The position numbers and the translations under genes are program-made. The notes beneath the pieces are model-generated. The model saw only the letters and a list, made by a program, of their open reading frames with translations. It was not told where the DNA came from and did no database searches. Shown in pieces: positions 61,875 to 64,000 of a stretch of DNA of 64,000 nt. Location: contig NZ_CP152474.1 in assembly GCF_039727615.1 (NCBI RefSeq), forward strand, positions 4,402,001 through 4,466,000, given 5' to 3'. Every line of letters begins with the position of its first letter. Position 1 is the first letter of the stretch. Source of the stretch: Leclercia sp. S52 (GTDB lineage: Bacteria; Pseudomonadota; Gammaproteobacteria; Enterobacterales; Enterobacteriaceae).

Positions 61875-61902
61875 AAAAAAACCCGCCGGAGCGGGTTTTT
61901 TT
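61875..61902. terminator. Terminator after rplQ
   Basis: AAAAAAACCCGC / GCGGGTTTTTTT with loop CGGA, directly after the rplQ stop on the minus strand. A run on both sides makes it bidirectional; it ends the alpha operon. Confidence 0.92.
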
Positions 61903-61915
61903 ACGTTACTACAGA

Positions 61916-62323
<408 letters not shown>

Positions 62324-62339
62324 TTAACCTGTGATCCGG

Positions 62340-63329
62340 TTACTCGTCAGCAATGCTTGCCGGTGGCCAGTTTTCCAGGCGCATGCCCAGAGACAGACCA
62401 CGTGAAGCCAGCACGTCTTTAATCTCGGTAAGAGATTTTTTACCCAGGTTCGGCGTTTTCAGCAACTCAACCTCGGTACGCTGTACCAGATCACCGATAT
62501 AGTGGATAGCTTCTGCCTTGAGGCAGTTAGCAGAGCGGACAGTCAATTCCAGATCGTCAACAGGGCGCAGCAGGATCGGATCGAATTCTGGTTTCTCTTC
62601 TTTCACTTCCGGCTGACGTACATCACGTAAGTCAACGAAAGCTTCCAGTTGTTCTGCCAGGATGGTTGCCGCACGACGAATCGCCTCTTCAGGATCGATT
62701 GTGCCATTGGTTTCCATTTCGATGACCAGCTTGTCCAGGTCGGTACGCTGTTCTACACGCGCTGCTTCAACATTGTAGGCAATACGCTCTACAGGGCTGT
62801 AGCATGCGTCGACCAGCAGACGGCCGATTGGGCGCTCATCTTCTTCCGAATGAATTCGGGCAGAAGCCGGCACATAACCACGACCGCGCTGAACTTTGAT
62901 ACGCATGCTAATAGCTGCGTTCTCATCGGTCAGGTGGCAGATCACGTGCTGCGGCTTGACGATTTCGACATCACCGTCGTGGGTGATATCGGCTGCAGTC
63001 ACAGGGCCAATGCCAGATTTATTCAGAGTAAGAATAACTTCATCTTTACCCTGAACTCTCACCGCCAGCCCTTTCAGGTTGAGCAGGATTTCAAGGATAT
63101 CTTCCTGAACGCCTTCTTTGGTGCTGTACTCATGAAGTACACCATCAATCTCAACCTCGGTCACCGCGCAACCCGGCATCGATGAGAGCAGAATACGGCG
63201 CAGTGCGTTACCCAGAGTATGGCCAAAGCCACGCTCTAAAGGCTCAAGGGTCACCTTGGCGTGCGTCGAACTCACTTGCTCGATATCTACCAGGCGCGGT
63301 TTTAGAAACTCTGTCACAGAACCCTGCAT
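62340..63329 (-). CDS. rpoA: RNA polymerase alpha subunit
   Basis: 329 residues. The N-terminal dimerisation domain (1-235) includes the [18 protein letters not shown] motif; a flexible linker and the C-terminal domain (about 250-329, [20 protein letters not shown] helix-hairpin) bind UP elements and activators. It assembles RNA polymerase. 25 bp after rpsD. Confidence 0.99.
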
Positions 63330-63354
63330 TGTGTCCTCTCTTTGGTACTAAGCT

Positions 63355-63978
<624 letters not shown>

Positions 63979-64000
63979 CTATCTCCAACAATCCTAGAAA

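Overview
The window is a stretch of enterobacterial chromosome, most likely Enterobacter or a close relative such as Lelliottia or Leclercia; the genus is an inference. Gene order follows the E. coli K-12 72-74 min region: degQ-degS, mdh, argR, yhcN-yhcO, aaeXAB/aaeR, tldD-yhdP-rng-maf-mreDCB, csrD, acuI, accBC-yhdT-panF-prmA-dusB-fis-yhdU, envR-acrEF, yhdVWXYZ, an rRNA operon at the rrnD position, then yrdA-yrdB-aroE-tsaC-yrdD-smg-dprA, def-fmt-rsmB-trkA-mscL, arfA, zntR, yhdN and the end of the alpha ribosomal operon (rpsD-rpoA-rplQ). Differences from K-12 are an aldehyde dehydrogenase gene between yhcO and aaeB, a second yhcN paralogue, msrPQ and a type II dehydroquinase (aroQ) between acuI and accB, no yhdJ after fis, a MHYT-GGDEF-EAL gene between yhdU and envR, an apparently complete yhdW, and tRNA-Glu in place of tRNA-Ile/Ala in the rRNA spacer.

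Layout. Positions 1-6,400: periplasmic proteases, malate dehydrogenase, arginine repressor, small stress proteins and the aldehyde dehydrogenase. 6,400-10,640: the aromatic-acid efflux operon aaeXAB with its divergent regulator. 10,650-23,000: a long minus-strand block for envelope work (TldD, YhdP), RNase G, nucleotide sanitation (Maf), cell shape (MreBCD) and CsrD. 23,100-32,700: plus-strand metabolism, including quinone-linked methionine sulfoxide repair (MsrPQ), aroQ-accBC, pantothenate uptake, ribosomal protein methylation, tRNA dihydrouridine and Fis. 32,850-45,700: accessory and transport genes (c-di-GMP enzyme, EnvR/AcrEF, amino-acid ABC transporter with a clear sigma54 promoter). 45,700-51,400: rRNA operon on the minus strand, 16S-tRNA-Glu-23S-5S-tRNA-Thr-5S. 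51,500-64,000: translation and envelope housekeeping genes.

The most striking signal is technical. Twelve +1 frameshifts in eight protein genes (the aldehyde dehydrogenase, yhdP, csrD, msrP, envR, acrE, acrF and yrdA) all lie in G or C runs of 6-7 bases. Removing one base from each run restores the expected family protein every time. The 16S and 23S rRNA genes show the same one-base excess in conserved C runs as I remember the E. coli sequences. This points to systematic homopolymer over-calling in the assembly, not to gene decay. I therefore give full corrected extents for the broken genes and state where the frame breaks.

No mobile element, prophage, CRISPR array or clearly new multi-gene system is visible. 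The most interesting biology is regulatory or contextual: the c-di-GMP enzyme next to the AcrEF efflux locus, the aldehyde dehydrogenase beside the aromatic-acid pump, a probable EnvR operator, a near-perfect sigma54 promoter for yhdWXYZ, CRP-like sites at yhcN and aaeR, and hairpins inside arfA and in front of rsmB.
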